This document shows, piece after piece, positions 62,837 to 64,000 of a stretch of DNA of 64,000 nucleotides. The notes under the pieces were generated by a model. The model made no database searches. It worked only from the letters and a program-made list of their open reading frames with translations, and was not told where the DNA came from. The translations under genes and the position numbers were made by a program. The DNA is from Oscillospiraceae bacterium (GTDB lineage Bacteria; Bacillota; Clostridia; UMGS1810), in contig SVJH01000006.1 of the NCBI GenBank assembly GCA_015069095.1, positions 40,500 to 104,499 of the forward strand, in the 5' to 3' direction. The first letter of the stretch is position 1, and every line of letters begins with the position of its first letter.

Positions 62837-64000
62837 ATGGCACGAAAGCAACTTTTTTTTAATGTAATTTTTATTACAGCAACATCATTTTTATTAAAAA
62901 TAAGTGGTATGTTTTTTAAAGTTTATCTGTCAAATAAACTTGGTGCCGAGAAATTAGGACTTTACCAACTTTTGATGGCATTTTTTGGATTTCTTATCAC
63001 ACTTACAACTTCTGGTGTTCAATTATCAATAACAAGACTATTGGCATATAAGTATGGAAATAGTGAGTGTGGAAAAAGTGCTAATGTAATCAAAGTTGCC
63101 TTGAAATTTGTTTTAAAAACTACTGTAATTGTTAGTATATTTATATTTGTAAATGCAAATATAATGTCAGAAAGAATAGTTAAAGATTCATTGATGGTAC
63201 TACCAATAAAAATATTATCACTTTGTTTGTTTCCAATTGCGTTTTCATGTTGCTATAAAGGATATTTTGCATCAATAAGAAAAAATTATCTTATAAATAT
63301 ATCACAAATTATTGAAGATTTAGTAAAAATTTTTATCGTAATTACAATTTTTGAATATTTTAACTGGCATAAGTTTGATAATATGTTTTTGGTGCTTTCG
63401 CTATCAATTTTCATTTCTGAAATTATGTCATTTATATATTTGCATTTCTGCTTTAAAATAAAAACTAATTGCGAAAAAAAACACGACAATTATAAAACAG
63501 TAAAAAAAGAATTGTTAAAATCTATATTCATTCTCGGTGGAGGAGGATTGTTAATATCTTTTATACATATGATTGAGAATTTTTCTATTCCTTATTGTTT
63601 TAGAATGTATGGCTTTGAAAGTAGTGTCTCTCTTTCAAAATATGGTATTTTAAAAGGAATGGCAGTTCCTGTTTTGATTTTTCCTTCAGCAATTATTACT
63701 GCAATTTCAAACGTAATGATGCCTGAAATATCACGACTTAACTCTAAGAATAATAGAGAGTATATGAGAAAAATAATTGAAAAGTCAATAAAGTTAACGA
63801 TTGTCTTTTCTGTATTTATGTTGGGATTTTTCTTGTGTTTTAGTAATGAAATATCAATTTTACTTTATAAAAATATTGAAGTCGGAAAGATTATTAAGAC
63901 GTTATCTTATTTTGTTCCGTTTATGTATATGGAAAGTGTTCTTGTATCACAATTAGTAGCGCTAAACAGAGAAAAGTATGTTTTTAGAGTTATTTTATCA
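62837..64000 (+). CDS. spoVB: Polysaccharide/lipid II flippase of the SpoVB type, 3'-truncated by window edge
   Basis: 388 residues are visible and the frame is open to the last base. The start MARKQLFFNVIFITATSFLLKISGMFFKVYLSNKLGAEKLGLYQLLM is typical of SpoVB/MurJ-like MOP transporters, and at least ten hydrophobic helices follow, with EKLGLYQL, PIAFSCCYKGYFAS and ISRLNS segments shared with the family. SpoVB moves lipid-linked precursors across the membrane for spore cortex; related Clostridia copies may serve the vegetative wall. AGGGTGG lies 9 bases before the ATG. A paralogous MOP flippase is the alternative. Confidence 0.85.
   Translation, partial: MARKQLFFNVIFITATSFLLKISGMFFKVYLSNKLGAEKLGLYQLLMAFFGFLITLTTSGVQLSITRLLAYKYGNSECGKSANVIKVALKFVLKTTVIVSIFIFVNANIMSERIVKDSLMVLPIKILSLCLFPIAFSCCYKGYFASIRKNYLINISQIIEDLVKIFIVITIFEYFNWHKFDNMFLVLSLSIFISEIMSFIYLHFCFKIKTNCEKKHDNYKTVKKELLKSIFILGGGGLLISFIHMIENFSIPYCFRMYGFESSVSLSKYGILKGMAVPVLIFPSAIITAISNVMMPEISRLNSKNNREYMRKIIEKSIKLTIVFSVFMLGFFLCFSNEISILLYKNIEVGKIIKTLSYFVPFMYMESVLVSQLVALNREKYVFRVILS

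Overview
The window is a low-GC, densely packed piece of a bacterial chromosome, best explained as a spore-forming Clostridia-type Firmicute. The evidence is an intact sigma-K gene with its pro-sequence, a SpoVB-type flippase at the right edge, a D-Ala-D-Ala carboxypeptidase of the DacF/DacB family, AddAB rather than RecBCD, a long (about 270 nt) Bacillus-type SRP RNA next to dnaX, SLH-domain surface protein, strong AGGAGG-type ribosome sites, frequent TTG/GTG starts, and many canonical TTGACA-N17-TATAAT promoters. No rRNA, tRNA, CRISPR array, phage, IS element or plasmid gene was seen. The SRP RNA fills the only stretch of more than 300 bases without a protein gene.

Layout. 1-3.6 kb: end of a sugar-degradation locus (truncated family-78 rhamnosidase, SGNH esterase, small phosphopantetheinyl transferase) facing a polysaccharide deacetylase. 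3.8-12 kb: mostly single-gene units (SLH protein, serine hydrolase, sigK, secG, LacI regulator, metallo-beta-lactamase-fold hydrolase, EEP-family hydrolase). 11.8-19 kb: tadA, carboxypeptidase, ispG, SRP RNA, dnaX, hom and lysC. 19-25 kb: rlmB, copA, the UPF0237/UPF0210 pair and tmcAL in one run. 25-27 kb: CofE-like ligase, then an orphan fumarase-beta-type subunit with a DUF1858 protein. 27-37 kb: a long growth and cell-shape operon (zapA, U32 enzyme, NusG-II protein, Gx transporter, maf, mreBCD, PBP2), then a MinD-like ATPase with its own possible promoter, and mgsA. 37-45.7 kb: accessory region with a frameshifted LUD-domain gene, a PII-like protein, large secreted CotH-type and sialate-O-acetylesterase-type proteins, an unrecognised beta-repeat protein and an acetylesterase. 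45.8-50 kb: PuuR-like regulator and the potABCD polyamine importer. 50-64 kb: ptsH, uvrC, rodA (opposite strand), then DUF5685, DnaJ-like, membrane protein, addB, addA, a small coiled-coil membrane protein and the start of spoVB.

How it fits together. Elongation-type cell-wall growth is represented by mreBCD, PBP2 and rodA, although rodA lies 17 kb away from the others. The extracellular enzymes (rhamnosidase, esterases, deacetylase, CBM-bearing SASA protein) suggest a host- or plant-glycan degrader. Most of the window is housekeeping. I found no clear new multi-gene system. The observations most worth following up are a MinD-like ATPase that keeps its Walker lysines but has lost residues needed for MinD switching, a terminator hairpin that contains the Shine-Dalgarno of the next gene, divergent promoters whose -35 boxes form an 11-bp inverted repeat, and an internal start in lysC predicted to make a separate regulatory subunit.
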